Below are positions 53,298 to 62,401 of a stretch of DNA of 64,000 bases, in pieces (position 1 is the stretch's first letter; every line of letters begins with the position of its first letter). Under the pieces are notes generated by a model, which worked only from the letters and a program-made list of their open reading frames with translations, was not told where the DNA came from and ran no database searches. Source of the DNA: Caproiciproducens faecalis. Its GTDB lineage: Bacteria; Bacillota; Clostridia; Oscillospirales; Acutalibacteraceae. The translations under genes were made by a program, and so were the position numbers. The stretch is from positions 1 through 64,000 of the forward strand of contig NZ_JAGFNZ010000004.1 in the NCBI RefSeq assembly GCF_019448085.1. Direction: 5' to 3'.

Positions 53298-54059
53298 TTA
53301 GCAGCAATTGCCCCCGCAGGAGCATGCTGATTTACTTGCTTTTCCCTCGTAAAAAGTTTTCAGATTATCCGGCAGTCTATAGTCGCCGCAGGAACAATCG
53401 CCTTTCGCTCCGAATACGGTTTTCAGAATTGCCTCGGCAAGCATCTCTTTGGGAGGCACTTCATAACTTTCCCCATTGTATTCAAATACCCGGCAGTCAA
53501 CATCAGTTCCGCTGATTTCACTGCAGCATCCACAGCTGTTCTCTTTTACGAACCCGCAAATATCCCGACTGTTTACACGGATCGTCGGAGAGGAAAGAAA
53601 CCTGAACCGCTCGGCAAGCTCCGCCGTCTTCATCTCGATCTTGTTATACTCGATATCAAACCCGGCAAGACGCAGCGCGGGGGTAAGCGTCGCCATTACT
53701 TCATCAAGCACAGTGTCCGTTCCAATGCAGCGGTTACAGGTCTGCAAATCAAGATAGAGATACTCAACGACAATCTTCTTTTCAGAAGATGTTTCGCATC
53801 CGCAGGAACAGCAGGCTTCTTTGGATTCCTGTGTGCCGTTCGGCGGTGTCCAACCGGTATCGTCGCCAACATAGGTAATCGCACCAACCGGACAGCGGTT
53901 CCCGCAGCCGTGACAATGGTCAACGCAGGCTTCCGGACTTTTTACGACGGGTGCAGGAGCCTTTGCGGAATCATAGACACCGTGAGGACACGTTGCAACA
54001 CAGGTGCCGCACTCCGCGCAGGTAAGATAGTCAATAACAGGATACCATATCTTTGCCAT
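53298..54059 (-). CDS. Ferredoxin-DUF2703 fusion protein
   Basis: 253 aa. The N-terminal 70 residues hold two 4Fe-4S-type motifs (CAECGTCVATCP and CHGCGNRCP), then a Cys-rich link (CCSCGCE) and a DUF2703 thioredoxin-like domain (VEYLYLDLQTCNRCIGTD...SSPTIRVNS). The tail CSCGGNCC adds six cysteines. DUF2703 genes commonly accompany arsenic or mercury resistance; the fusion suggests electron delivery to the disulfide domain. Function otherwise unknown. Confidence 0.85.
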   Translation of the reverse strand: MAKIWYPVIDYLTCAECGTCVATCPHGVYDSAKAPAPVVKSPEACVDHCHGCGNRCPVGAITYVGDDTGWTPPNGTQESKEACCSCGCETSSEKKIVVEYLYLDLQTCNRCIGTDTVLDEVMATLTPALRLAGFDIEYNKIEMKTAELAERFRFLSSPTIRVNSRDICGFVKENSCGCCSEISGTDVDCRVFEYNGESYEVPPKEMLAEAILKTVFGAKGDCSCGDYRLPDNLKTFYEGKASKSACSCGGNCC

Positions 54060-54072
54060 AATATTTCCCTCC

Positions 54073-55086
54073 CTATATGATAAATCCCTGAATCGCGTTG
54101 AAAAAATAGCCTACGATGATAATGCCTATGGTACAGATACCAATGAACAGCGCCAGCAGCTTCGGCTTGACTGCTTTGCGGAGCATGATTATGGACGGCA
54201 GTGACAGCGTGGTGACGGCCATCATAAAGGAAAGGATGGTGCCGAGCTGTGCCCCTTTGTATAACAGTGCCTCCGCAATCGGAATGGTGCCAAAAATGTC
54301 GGCGTACATCGGGACACCGATCAGCGTTGCCAGGACGACGCCAAAGGGGTTATTGCTTCCCAGTACAAGTGAAACCCATTCCTCTGGAATCCAATTGTGG
54401 ATAATTGCGCCGATTCCTACGCCGATTAGGATATAGGGAAACACCTTTTTGAAGGTGGTGAGCATCTGCTCTTTCGCATATATCAGCCGGTCTTTCTTTG
54501 TCAGATTCGGGGATTCAATATCCACACTGCCCGCTGACAGAATAAAGCTTTCAACATATCTCTCCATATGCAGCTTCTCGATAATCGTACCGCCGACAAC
54601 CGCGATAACCAGACCAACGGCCACATAGATGATTGCCACCTTTGCTCCAAAGATGCCCATCAGCAAAAGAAGCGATCCGAGATCCACCATTGGGGAGGAA
54701 ATCAGGAACGAGAATGTCACGCCGACCGGAAGCCCGGCTGACGTGAAGCCGATGAACAGTGGAATGGAGGAGCAGGAACAAAACGGCGTTACCGTACCTA
54801 GGAGCGCCGAGATGCAGTTGGCCCAGATGCCGTGAAAACGTCCGAGAATTTTCTTGCTGCGTTCCGGTGGAAAGTAGCTTTGAATGTAACTAATAAGAAA
54901 GATCAGGAAGCAAAGCAGCACAGTAATCTTAATTACATCATAGAGAAAAAATTCAATGCTTCCGATCAGGCGGCTGGACGTATCAAGCCCCATAGCGGAC
55001 AGACCGCTTCCAATCGCCCCATCCAGCCATTTCATGCCGAGAATCTGGTATTGAAAAAAGTCCCAAATCGCTTTAAGTATTTGCAC
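54073..55086 (-). CDS. YraQ/ArsP-type permease (DUF318)
   Basis: 337 aa, about eight to ten membrane helices. The family motif TPFCSCSSIPLFIGF near residue 105 and a second SSPMVDLGS are present; the cysteine pair in the first is thought to handle metal(loid)s. Homologues include ArsP (organoarsenical efflux) and SO_0444 exporters. First gene after the ArsR operator at 55119, so arsenic-class efflux is the best guess. Confidence 0.9.
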   Translation of the reverse strand: MQILKAIWDFFQYQILGMKWLDGAIGSGLSAMGLDTSSRLIGSIEFFLYDVIKITVLLCFLIFLISYIQSYFPPERSKKILGRFHGIWANCISALLGTVTPFCSCSSIPLFIGFTSAGLPVGVTFSFLISSPMVDLGSLLLLMGIFGAKVAIIYVAVGLVIAVVGGTIIEKLHMERYVESFILSAGSVDIESPNLTKKDRLIYAKEQMLTTFKKVFPYILIGVGIGAIIHNWIPEEWVSLVLGSNNPFGVVLATLIGVPMYADIFGTIPIAEALLYKGAQLGTILSFMMAVTTLSLPSIIMLRKAVKPKLLALFIGICTIGIIIVGYFFNAIQGFII

Positions 55087-55118
55087 AGGATATAAACCTC
55101 ACTTTCAGTAGCAATCGC

Positions 55119-55134
55119 ATCAAATTATTTTGAT
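55119..55134 (-). promoter_or_regulatory. ArsR operator before permease operon
   Basis: ATCAAATTATTTTGAT; its reverse complement matches the operator before arsR (core 55500-55515) at 15 of 16 bases. Confidence 0.8.
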
Positions 55135-55147
55135 GTATTCTGCTCTT

Positions 55148-55174
55148 AAAAAGCCATCGTCAGGATGGCTTTTT
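55148..55174 (-). terminator. Terminator between arsR and permease
   Basis: AAAAAGCCATC/GATGGCTTTTT stem overlapping the arsR 3' end, giving U-rich ends on both strands. Confidence 0.85.
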
Positions 55175-55486
55175 AGGTCTACAACAAATTTTCTCTTCTG
55201 TAACCGTGCTCGGCGTTGTCAGTTCTTGCAATAGAGTACTGGCATAAACGCTGCCTTTTTCACTGATTTTGTAATGCGTCCATTTGCCTTCCTGCCGACT
55301 CTCCACAATTCCCGATTCAACCAGAATTTTCATGTGATAGGAAAGTCCAGACTGCCCCAAGTCCAACTGTTCCAACAAAACACAGGCGCATTTTTCCCCG
55401 TCGCGCAGAAGTTCAAGTATTCTAAGGCGTTTTTCGTCGCAAAATGCCTTGAACACTTTTGCCTGTTCTTCATAAGTGGCTGCCAA
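55160..55486 (-). CDS. arsR: ArsR-family metalloregulator
   Basis: 108 aa. Winged helix with the metal-site motif EKCACVLLEQL (usual ELCVCDL) in the recognition region, then LGQSGLSYHMKILVESG. Two further Cys near the end (KICCRPK). The start is TTG at 55486 with GAGGTGAT upstream. Operators at 55119 and 55498 indicate it represses both its own gene and the downstream efflux operon until arsenite or a similar ligand binds. Confidence 0.95.
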   Translation of the reverse strand: MAATYEEQAKVFKAFCDEKRLRILELLRDGEKCACVLLEQLDLGQSGLSYHMKILVESGIVESRQEGKWTHYKISEKGSVYASTLLQELTTPSTVTEEKICCRPKKPS

Positions 55487-55497
55487 GTTATCACCTC

Positions 55498-55517
55498 ATA
55501 TCAAAATTATTTGATAT
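55498..55517 (-). promoter_or_regulatory. ArsR operator before arsR
   Basis: ATATCAAAATTATTTGATAT, imperfect palindrome just upstream of the ribosome site; core matches the site at 55119-55134. Confidence 0.8.
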
Positions 55518-55589
55518 GTTATTAGTATATGCGTCAAATCAAGTTTTGTCAATATAAAATACGCAATATCATCACAGTATATCGACGAG

Positions 55590-55736
55590 TTGCGGATTCT
55601 GGTGGGAAATATCTTCTGTGCCCACTACAAAGTTCGACATTCTGGGGAATGCGATGGACACGTGAAATTTACAGTAAGCGTGAAGCCGGAAGATGCGGAG
55701 ATTAAAGAGTTAGGTTATAAAAGATGTAAGTCATAA
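55590..55736 (+). pseudogene. Possible gene remnant (48 codons)
   Basis: From TTG 55590 an open frame of 48 codons ends at TAA 55736, with protein-like sequence (HYKVRHSGECDGHVKFTVSV; ends LGYKRCKS), and it is open upstream without a start. It has no ribosome site. Reads like the C-terminal end of a lost gene, perhaps from a mobile element next to the tRNA; family not recognised. Confidence 0.3.
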
Positions 55737-55763
55737 GCGCGAGCACTAAGCTACCCAAAAGAA

Positions 55764-55820
55764 AAGAGTCCGAACGCGAATTGTGTCCAGACTCAGTCTG
55801 GTGGTGGAGATGAGGAGGAT
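55764..55820 (-). pseudogene. Degenerate tRNA 3' end with terminator
   Basis: On the minus strand 55802-55820 reads ATCCTCCTCATCTCCACCA, agreeing at 17 of 19 bases with the 3' end plus CCA of the tRNA-Ala at 55976. It is followed by a GAGTC...GACTC hairpin and TTTTCTTTT, a typical tRNA terminator. No cloverleaf forms upstream. Either a decayed tRNA or an old attachment-site copy. Confidence 0.45.
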
Positions 55821-55936
55821 TGGGTAGTGCATTACCAGCCCGCGTTCCGCGAGTCATTCACTTTATCTGAACGGTATCTTTCGCTTTTATGGTTTCCCTT
55901 CCTTGCGCCGGAGTCCTTCCCAGCAACGTTTCCATA

Positions 55937-55975
55937 AAGAAACAGGAACATCCCATAAAGGATGTTCCTGTTTCT
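55937..55975 (-). terminator. Terminator of tRNA-Ala
   Basis: AAGAAACAGGAACATCC/GGATGTTCCTGTTTCTT 17-bp stem directly after the encoded CCA. Confidence 0.85.
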
Positions 55976-56051
55976 TGGTGGAGACGAAGAGGATCGAACT
56001 CTCGACCTTACGGATGCGAACCGTACGCTCTCCCAGCTGAGCTACGCCCCC
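55976..56051 (-). tRNA. tRNA-Ala (CGC)
   Basis: Acceptor GGGGGCG pairs with CGTCTCC including the G3:U70 identity pair of tRNA-Ala; anticodon loop TTCGCAT (CGC); CCA encoded. Confidence 0.93.
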
Positions 56052-56157
56052 ACAACGAAAGATATTATATCATGTTGACGGGACGATTTCAACTGTTATT
56101 TTCAGTTATTTGCTGTTATTTCGAATCTTGCTTTCAAAAAACGGCTGAGGCTCTTTG

Positions 56158-56565
56158 TCAGTTTTTATGGTTTCTGACAAATTGGCCTATTTTTTTGTCC
56201 TGTGTGGAGATATGCTGAATCAGCCAGTTGATAACCATTTGATTCGCGTTGATAATCACGGCGATATTTCCGCCGGACTTGGCGTATTCCGCTTTCAGCT
56301 TTGCCAGCTCCCCTATAAAGTTTGTATGGAGCTTCTTTTGCGTTTCATATTCCGGATAATGAATGCTCAGCATGTATTTTTCTTCGTCACGGAAATGCAT
56401 TTTCGTGTAATCGTCAAGGAAATCCAGCATTTGTGCAATAAATTCCTTTGCCTTGCCGTTTTTACCGGCGTCAAAGAGCTGGTCTGCCTTTTCAAACCAA
56501 ATTTTGTGCTGCTGATCGATTACGTCTACTCCTACGGATAAATCCTCCGTCCATCCCATTGCCAT
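56158..56565 (-). CDS. Bacteriohemerythrin
   Basis: 135 aa four-helix O2-binding protein with a di-iron centre. Metal-ligand motifs: DQQHK, HFRDEEKYM and LHTNFIGE, plus WLIQHISTQDK. ATG 56565 has AAGGGTGG 6 nt upstream, rather than the upstream in-frame ATG. In an anaerobe it likely serves oxygen or redox sensing or scavenging, perhaps linked to chemotaxis. Monocistronic. Confidence 0.93.
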   Translation of the reverse strand: MAMGWTEDLSVGVDVIDQQHKIWFEKADQLFDAGKNGKAKEFIAQMLDFLDDYTKMHFRDEEKYMLSIHYPEYETQKKLHTNFIGELAKLKAEYAKSGGNIAVIINANQMVINWLIQHISTQDKKIGQFVRNHKN

Positions 56566-56651
56566 GGTATATACCACCCTTCTGCAAAATTTGCTATATT
56601 CTACCATTATTATATCTTTTTTGCAGAATACCTTCAAGACAGTTGTTAAAT

Positions 56652-57305
56652 CTATTTTTTGACAGGTGCTTTGCTGACGGACTGAGCATATTTACAGAAT
56701 TCCTTCATGCAGCACTGTTCGCATTTCGGGCTGCGTGCGGTGCACACCGCGCGGCCGTGCAGAACTAGCCGGTGGCAGAAATCGTTTGATTTATCCATAG
56801 GGAGAACAGCCCTCAGCTGCTTTTCCACCTTAAACGGCTCTTTGCCCTCGCTGATGCCGATTCTGCCGCAGATACGGATGCAGTGCGTATCGGTTACCAC
56901 AGCGGGCTTGTGGTAAATATCCCCCACGACCAGGTTGGCAGTTTTCCGCCCTACTCCCGGCAGGCGGGTGAGCTCCTCTATGCTGTCGGGTACCACGCCG
57001 TCGTACTCTTCCTTCAGCATGCGGCACATGGCAAAGATGTCACGCGCCTTTGTTTTATAAAGCCCGCAGGAATGAACCAGCTCCTCAATTTCCGCCACAG
57101 AGCCTTCTGTAAAAGCTTCCAGAGTCGGAAAACGCTCGAACAGCGCGGGTGTCACAAGGTTGACGCGCGCGTCGGTACACTGCGCGGACAGCCGGGTGGC
57201 GATTAAAAGCTGCAGGGGGTTGGTATAGGTCAGGGAGCAGACTGCACCCGGATATTCTTTTTTTAGCGCTTCCACCGCCAGAGCGGCACGCTGCTTTTTC
57301 GTCAT
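56652..57305 (-). CDS. nth: Endonuclease III
   Basis: 217 aa DNA glycosylase/AP lyase for oxidised pyrimidines. Helix-hairpin-helix LPGVGRKTAN carries the catalytic Lys, VVTDTHC the Asp, and the 4Fe-4S ligands are Cys-X6-Cys-X2-Cys-X5-Cys in CTARSPKCEQCCMKEFC. GGAGG precedes ATG. Standard length. Confidence 0.97.
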   Translation of the reverse strand: MTKKQRAALAVEALKKEYPGAVCSLTYTNPLQLLIATRLSAQCTDARVNLVTPALFERFPTLEAFTEGSVAEIEELVHSCGLYKTKARDIFAMCRMLKEEYDGVVPDSIEELTRLPGVGRKTANLVVGDIYHKPAVVTDTHCIRICGRIGISEGKEPFKVEKQLRAVLPMDKSNDFCHRLVLHGRAVCTARSPKCEQCCMKEFCKYAQSVSKAPVKK

Positions 57306-57448
57306 AAGGAAACCTCCGCTTTAAAATGTTCTGAACATAGTATTCCATTTAATATTATATGAAATTAAGGGAAAGTACAAGTTGACAAGGACAGGATTAT
57401 CAAATATCATGTTATAAATGAATCATCATACAGAAGGGCGGAGAGAAT

Positions 57449-58102
57449 ATGAACAGATCGCAGTTAAAAATGCTGGCAGTTATTACCATGCTGATCGATC
57501 ACGTCGGCGCTGTCTTTTTTCCGGCTGTTCCGCTTTTCCGCATCATCGGCCGGCTTTCGTTTCCGCTTTTCTGCTTTTTTATTTCAGAAGGGCTTCTTTA
57601 CACCACCAATATCAAGGGGTACTTGGAGCGTCTGTTCTTATTTGCGCTGATTTCCGAAGTTCCGTACGATCTTGCGTTTCACAAAACCGTTTATTACCCG
57701 CAGAGTCAAAATGTGTTTTTTACGCTTTTTCTTGGATTGGCGGCCATTGCCATCCTCCACACTTACCTCGTTTCCCGCCCCGTTCCGGCGGTGCTGCTTG
57801 CCGTTTCCTGTGCACTGCTTGCCGAAGTGTTACATACGGATTACGGATGGTTCGGCGTGGTTCTGATTATTATCTTCTATTGCTTTAAGAACTTCAGAAC
57901 AAGGGGCGTTCTGGTTTTTACGGTTCTCAATACCGGTTACAGCCTGCTTACCGGCCCAATTAAGCTTTATGCGGCGCTGGCGGGTTTTCCAATTCTTGTT
58001 TACAATGGGAAAAAGGGAAAGCTGAATTGGAAATATTTCTTTTACGCTTTTTACCCCGTGCATCTGCTGATTCTGTATTTAGTGTATAAGGTTGCGTTTT
58101 AG
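57449..58102 (+). CDS. TraX family membrane protein
   Basis: 217 aa, about seven membrane helices. The TraX family start (QLKMLAVITMLIDHVGAVFF, then FRIIGRLSFPLFCFFISEG) is clear. TraX acetylates F pilin in E. coli; chromosomal clostridial copies have unknown acyltransferase roles. GGCGGAGAG precedes ATG. No conjugation genes are nearby. Confidence 0.88.
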   Translation: MNRSQLKMLAVITMLIDHVGAVFFPAVPLFRIIGRLSFPLFCFFISEGLLYTTNIKGYLERLFLFALISEVPYDLAFHKTVYYPQSQNVFFTLFLGLAAIAILHTYLVSRPVPAVLLAVSCALLAEVLHTDYGWFGVVLIIIFYCFKNFRTRGVLVFTVLNTGYSLLTGPIKLYAALAGFPILVYNGKKGKLNWKYFFYAFYPVHLLILYLVYKVAF

Positions 58103-58157
58103 CACATTAAAGTGTATAATGAACAATAAAATACCTTAGGGAAAGGGAATGAAGAAA

Positions 58158-59411
58158 ATGTACAGTGATATGATGGACACCATCGGCTATGTCTCTCAGG
58201 CGGACCCCGCGGTCGGCGCCGCAATGAAAGAGGAACTGAAGCGCCAACAGCGCAATCTGGAAATGATTGCTTCTGAAAACCTTGTTTCGCCTGCGGTGAT
58301 GGCTGCGATGGGCAGTATTTTAACAAATAAATACGCCGAAGGCTACCCCGCAAAAAGGTATTACGGCGGATGCCAGTATGTGGACGTAGTGGAAAACCTT
58401 GCGCGCGACCGTGCCTGTGAACTTTTCCATGCGGAATACGCCAATGTACAGCCGCACTCCGGTGCTCAGGCAAACATTGCCGTCTACTTTGCGCTGCTGA
58501 ACCCGGGAGACACCATCATGGGCATGAGCCTTGCCGAAGGCGGCCATCTGACCCATGGTTCCCCGGTTAACATTTCCGGCAAATATTTCAACTTCATTCC
58601 CTACGGAGTCGACCCGGAAACCGGACATATCGATTACGACAAGCTTTATGAAACAGCGGTCAAAGAAAAACCGAAAATGATTGTTGCCGGCGCGAGCGCG
58701 TATCCGCGTACCATCGATTTCAAGCGTTTCCGTGAGATCTGCGACGCCTGCGGCGCGTACCTGATGGTTGACATGGCGCACATTGCGGGCCTTGTTGCTG
58801 CCGGTGTGCATCCCAATCCGGTGGAGTGGGCGGATATTGTTACCACTACAACGCACAAAACCCTGCGCGGTCCCCGCGGAGGACTGATTCTTTGCCGTGA
58901 AGAGTACGCGAAAGCGATTGATAAGGCAATTTTCCCCGGCACACAGGGCGGCCCGCTGATGCATGTCATCGCCGGTAAGGCGGTCTGTCTGGGCGAAGCG
59001 CTGAAGCCGGAGTTCAAAGAATACGGCCGCAAAATCGTGGAAAACGCCGCCGCTCTGGCGGACGGACTGATGAAGCGCGGAGTCAAGCTTGTCAGCAACG
59101 GTACCGACAACCATCTGATGATGGTGGATCTGAGCGGTCTGGAGCTGACCGGCAAGGAACTGGAGCACCGTCTTGACTCGGTTTATATCACAGCCAACAA
59201 GAACACGGTTCCGAACGAGCAGCGCAGCCCGTTCATCACCAGCGGCCTGCGTCTGGGTACGCCGGCGATCACTACCCGCGGACTGAATACCGCTGATATG
59301 GACATTATTGCCGAATGTATCAGCCTTGCAATTCATGATTTTGAATCCAACGAGGATAAAATCCGCGGGATGGTTACAGAAATCTGCAGCCGCTATCCGT
59401 TATACGAATAA
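58158..59411 (+). CDS. glyA: Serine hydroxymethyltransferase
   Basis: 417 aa PLP enzyme interconverting serine and glycine with tetrahydrofolate. The PLP lysine is in [29 protein letters not shown] and the C-terminal [15 protein letters not shown] are intact. ATG 58158 is preferred because AAAGGGA lies 9 nt upstream; the in-frame ATG 58149 abuts it. Standard length. Confidence 0.97.
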   Translation: MYSDMMDTIGYVSQADPAVGAAMKEELKRQQRNLEMIASENLVSPAVMAAMGSILTNKYAEGYPAKRYYGGCQYVDVVENLARDRACELFHAEYANVQPHSGAQANIAVYFALLNPGDTIMGMSLAEGGHLTHGSPVNISGKYFNFIPYGVDPETGHIDYDKLYETAVKEKPKMIVAGASAYPRTIDFKRFREICDACGAYLMVDMAHIAGLVAAGVHPNPVEWADIVTTTTHKTLRGPRGGLILCREEYAKAIDKAIFPGTQGGPLMHVIAGKAVCLGEALKPEFKEYGRKIVENAAALADGLMKRGVKLVSNGTDNHLMMVDLSGLELTGKELEHRLDSVYITANKNTVPNEQRSPFITSGLRLGTPAITTRGLNTADMDIIAECISLAIHDFESNEDKIRGMVTEICSRYPLYE

Positions 59412-59441
59412 TTTATCAGAGTCAGGTGGGGTGGTTACTAT

Positions 59442-60713
59442 ATGGCAGCGCCTTTGGCGGACCGTCTGCGTCCACAGAAATTGGACGACCTTGTCGGCCA
59501 GCGCCATCTTCTTGGAGAGGGGAAACCCCTTCGCCGGATAATCGATTCGGGGGAAATCCCCAATATGATCTTCTACGGGCCGTCGGGTATCGGGAAAACC
59601 ACGCTCGCCTCCATCATTGCAAAGCAGACAAAACGGGCCCTTTTTAAGCTGAACGGTACGACTGCGTCCACGGCGGATATCCGCGGGGTGGTCGAACAGC
59701 TTGACACGCTCGCCGCCCCGAACGGAATTCTGCTTTACCTTGATGAGATTCAGTATTTTAATAAAAAGCAGCAGCAGACGCTGCTGGAATTCATAGAAAA
59801 CGGACAGATTACCCTGATTGCCTCCACAACGGAAAACCCTTATTTTTATGTGTATAACGCCATCCTCAGCCGTTCAACGGTGTTTGAGTTCAAACCGGTG
59901 GAAAAAGAGGACGTGCTCCCGGCTGTCCGGCGTGCGTTTGCCTTTATGGAACAGGAGCAGGGAAGACCCGTCTCCGTAGAGAAGGAAGCGGAGGAGTACA
60001 TTTCCTCTGCCTGCGGCGGAGATGTGCGCAAGGCGATGAACGCGGCGGAGCTCTGCGTGCTTTCCGGTGAGGAAAAGGACGGGGTCTGCCATGTGTCGCT
60101 TCAGCTTGCCAGAGAGCTTACCCAGCGCAGCGCGCTCAGGTATGACCGCGCGGGGGACGAGCACTACGATATCCTTTCCGCGTTCCAGAAGTCCATGCGC
60201 GGTTCCGACCCGGACGCCGCCGTTCACTATCTGGCGCGCCTGATTGTTGCGGGGGATCTGCCGTCCATCTGCCGGCGGCTGATGGTCTGCGCCTGCGAGG
60301 ATGTCGGGCTGGCGTACCCTCAGATTATCCCGATTGTAAAGGCTGCGGTGGACGCCGCGGTGCAGGTCGGCCTGCCGGAAGCGAGAATTCCGCTTGCGGA
60401 CGCGGTGATCCTCGTCTGCAACGCGCCAAAGTCCAATTCCGCCTACTGCGCGCTTGACGCCGCCATTGCCGATATAGAAAAAGGCAGAATCGGGAATATT
60501 CCGCGCCAGCTTCAGAATAAACATTATGATGGAGAGGACAACACGCACAAAGGGCAGTTTTACAAATATCCTCATGATTATCCGAACAAATGGGTTGCTC
60601 AGCAGTACCTGCCGGATGAGCTGAAAGACGTTCACTATTATGAATACGGACAAAATAAAACAGAGCAGGCTTTCCAGCAGTATTGGAGCAGAATAAAGGG
60701 GAATAATACCTGA
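59442..60713 (+). CDS. rarA: Replication-associated recombination protein RarA/MgsA
   Basis: 423 aa AAA+ ATPase of the clamp-loader clade acting at stalled forks. N-terminal PLADRLRPQKLDDLVGQRHL, Walker A GPSGIGKTT, Walker B LYLDEIQYF, sensor 1 STTENP, and the C-terminal MgsA tetramer domain (GSDPDAAVHYLARLI, CEDVGLAYP). 30 nt after glyA on the same strand. Standard length. Confidence 0.95.
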   Translation: MAAPLADRLRPQKLDDLVGQRHLLGEGKPLRRIIDSGEIPNMIFYGPSGIGKTTLASIIAKQTKRALFKLNGTTASTADIRGVVEQLDTLAAPNGILLYLDEIQYFNKKQQQTLLEFIENGQITLIASTTENPYFYVYNAILSRSTVFEFKPVEKEDVLPAVRRAFAFMEQEQGRPVSVEKEAEEYISSACGGDVRKAMNAAELCVLSGEEKDGVCHVSLQLARELTQRSALRYDRAGDEHYDILSAFQKSMRGSDPDAAVHYLARLIVAGDLPSICRRLMVCACEDVGLAYPQIIPIVKAAVDAAVQVGLPEARIPLADAVILVCNAPKSNSAYCALDAAIADIEKGRIGNIPRQLQNKHYDGEDNTHKGQFYKYPHDYPNKWVAQQYLPDELKDVHYYEYGQNKTEQAFQQYWSRIKGNNT

Positions 60714-60751
60714 ATGTTGTGTAAAATTTGTCCAAATTCAGAAGCTTTTGC

Positions 60752-60780
60752 TTGTATCGGCCAAACGAGAGTGATATGAT
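60752..60780 (+). promoter_or_regulatory. Promoter of flavin reductase-rubredoxin gene
   Basis: TTGTAT (60752-60757), 17 nt, TATGAT (60775-60780) with extended -10 TGA, 30 nt before ATG. Confidence 0.65.
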
Positions 60781-60810
60781 TGAGAAAAAGAAAACGGGGG
60801 GCGTATCAAT

Positions 60811-61467
60811 ATGAAAAATGAGGTTCTCTTTAATCTAACATACGGTATGTACGCCATCGGCGTAAAGGACGAAAAAAAGGCCTCCGCCTGTATTGTCAAT
60901 ACGGTCATTCAGGTTTGCAACACACCGAACATGCTGGCAGTCAGTATGAATCATGACAATTACAGCCATGAGTGCATCGCAAAAAGCGGACTCTTTACCG
61001 TGTGCGTTTTGTCGGAGGACACTTCGGGTGCCGTGATCGGGGCGCTGGGTTTCAATTCCGGCCGCGATACGGATAAGCTGAACAATGTTCATCATAAAAT
61101 TCTGGCGGAAGGCGTGCCCGTCATCAAGGAAAATATCTGCTGCTGGCTGCTTTGCCATGTGGTAAGCAGTGTAGAAACGCCGACCCACACGATCTTTGTG
61201 GCGGAAGTGGTCGCCGGAAGCGATGAATCCAAGGGCGTGCCAATGACTTATGATTATTACCACAAAGTCATTAAAGGCAAGGCGCCGAAAAACGCGCCGA
61301 CCTATCAGAAGGTTCAGCCGGACGATGACAACAACGACGGCGAAAGCTGGGTTTGTACTGTCTGCGGCTATGTATATAATGATCCGGATGTTTCCTTTGA
61401 GGAACTGCCGGACGACTGGGTTTGTCCCATCTGCGGTGCGCCGAAGTCGGCGTTTCGAAGAAAATAA
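60811..61467 (+). CDS. Flavin reductase-rubredoxin fusion (high-molecular-weight rubredoxin)
   Basis: 218 aa. N-terminal FMN-binding split-barrel flavin reductase (1-160; [11 protein letters not shown]-like start reads [23 protein letters not shown]), then a C-terminal rubredoxin (CTVCGYVY and CPICGAPKS giving the Fe(Cys)4 site). This layout is the Hrb protein of Moorella, which passes electrons from NADH to the flavodiiron protein FprA for O2 and NO reduction. The start has ACGGGGGGCG. No FprA gene is adjacent. Confidence 0.93.
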   Translation: MKNEVLFNLTYGMYAIGVKDEKKASACIVNTVIQVCNTPNMLAVSMNHDNYSHECIAKSGLFTVCVLSEDTSGAVIGALGFNSGRDTDKLNNVHHKILAEGVPVIKENICCWLLCHVVSSVETPTHTIFVAEVVAGSDESKGVPMTYDYYHKVIKGKAPKNAPTYQKVQPDDDNNDGESWVCTVCGYVYNDPDVSFEELPDDWVCPICGAPKSAFRRK

Positions 61468-61480
61468 CAGAAGTATTCTC

Positions 61481-61515
61481 AGAACCTGTCCGGGTTTCCG
61501 GCAGGTTCTTTTTTA
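61481..61515 (+). terminator. Terminator after rubredoxin gene
   Basis: AGAACCTG-CCGG/CCGG-CAGGTTCT stem with TTTTTT. Confidence 0.9.
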
Positions 61516-61528
61516 TACGGAGAAAGAG

Positions 61529-62401
61529 CTACGACGGCCTTTTAAACACGGCCAGAAAGCTTTTGGCCACAGAAGAAAGCGCACGGTCACTGCGCCAGAT
61601 TGCCGTAATCTGCGTCTCCATCAGAGGGCTGTCGATGGTTTTGCACAAACAGCTGGGGCTGCGGTAAAACGATTCCATCGAATAAGGGACGACGGCAACG
61701 CCCAGCCCCGCGTTTGCCCACATCAGGGTTGTGCGGGAATCGTCGTTCAGGCAAAAGACATCCGGCCGAAAACCGGCCGCTCTAAAGGCTGATAAAATCA
61801 GTTTTTCATAGCGACGGTAAATAATCAACGGTTTGTTTTTCAAATCTTCCAACCGAATGCAGCTGTTTTCCGTGTTGTAAAAGTACTTTTGGTCTCCGAC
61901 CGCAATCATTGGCTCTTTATTAAGACTGTACCACGCGGTGTTTTCCGCGTGGAAAGGGGTTCGTATGACCGCAATTTCAATGACGCCCCCCGCCAGAAGC
62001 TCGATCATTTGAAAGGTGTTGCCCTCGTGGAGCTCAAAATTAACTTCCGGATACAGCTTGGTGTATTCTGTGATTCGCGGGTCAAGCAGGGGAAGGAAGG
62101 AAGAAGAGGTGGCGCCCAGACGCAAAGTACCCTTCATTTTTTCCCCATATTCTCCCAGCTCACGCGCGGCGGCATCGGCCAGTTCCAGAATATTGCCCGC
62201 CCGCTTGTAAAGAATAACTCCAGCGTCCGTCAGGGTAATATGCCGTGCGCCGCGCTCCACCAGCTTTACGCCCAGCTCCGTTTCCAGAAGCTGCAGCTGA
62301 TGGCTCAGCGGAGGCTGAGAGATGTGCAGCTTTTTTGCGGCCGCGCTGATGCTGCCCTCTTCACAGATTGCCACAAAATACTCCAGACGTTTTAAATCCA
62401 T
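61529..62401 (-). CDS. LysR-family transcriptional regulator
   Basis: 290 aa. N-terminal winged helix (MDLKRLEYFVAICEEGSISA, then KLHISQPPLSHQLQ) and a C-terminal effector domain with two lobes. ATG 62401 has GGAGG 7 nt upstream. Divergent from the ABC exporter at 62531; LysR proteins often control the divergent neighbour, so that is the first candidate target. Effector unknown. Confidence 0.94.
   Translation of the reverse strand: MDLKRLEYFVAICEEGSISAAAKKLHISQPPLSHQLQLLETELGVKLVERGARHITLTDAGVILYKRAGNILELADAAARELGEYGEKMKGTLRLGATSSSFLPLLDPRITEYTKLYPEVNFELHEGNTFQMIELLAGGVIEIAVIRTPFHAENTAWYSLNKEPMIAVGDQKYFYNTENSCIRLEDLKNKPLIIYRRYEKLILSAFRAAGFRPDVFCLNDDSRTTLMWANAGLGVAVVPYSMESFYRSPSCLCKTIDSPLMETQITAIWRSDRALSSVAKSFLAVFKRPS

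Noticed and set aside
57449-58102. TraX-like gene as evidence of a conjugative element
   Set aside because: No relaxase, mating-pair or integrase genes nearby; chromosomal TraX-family genes are common in Clostridia.
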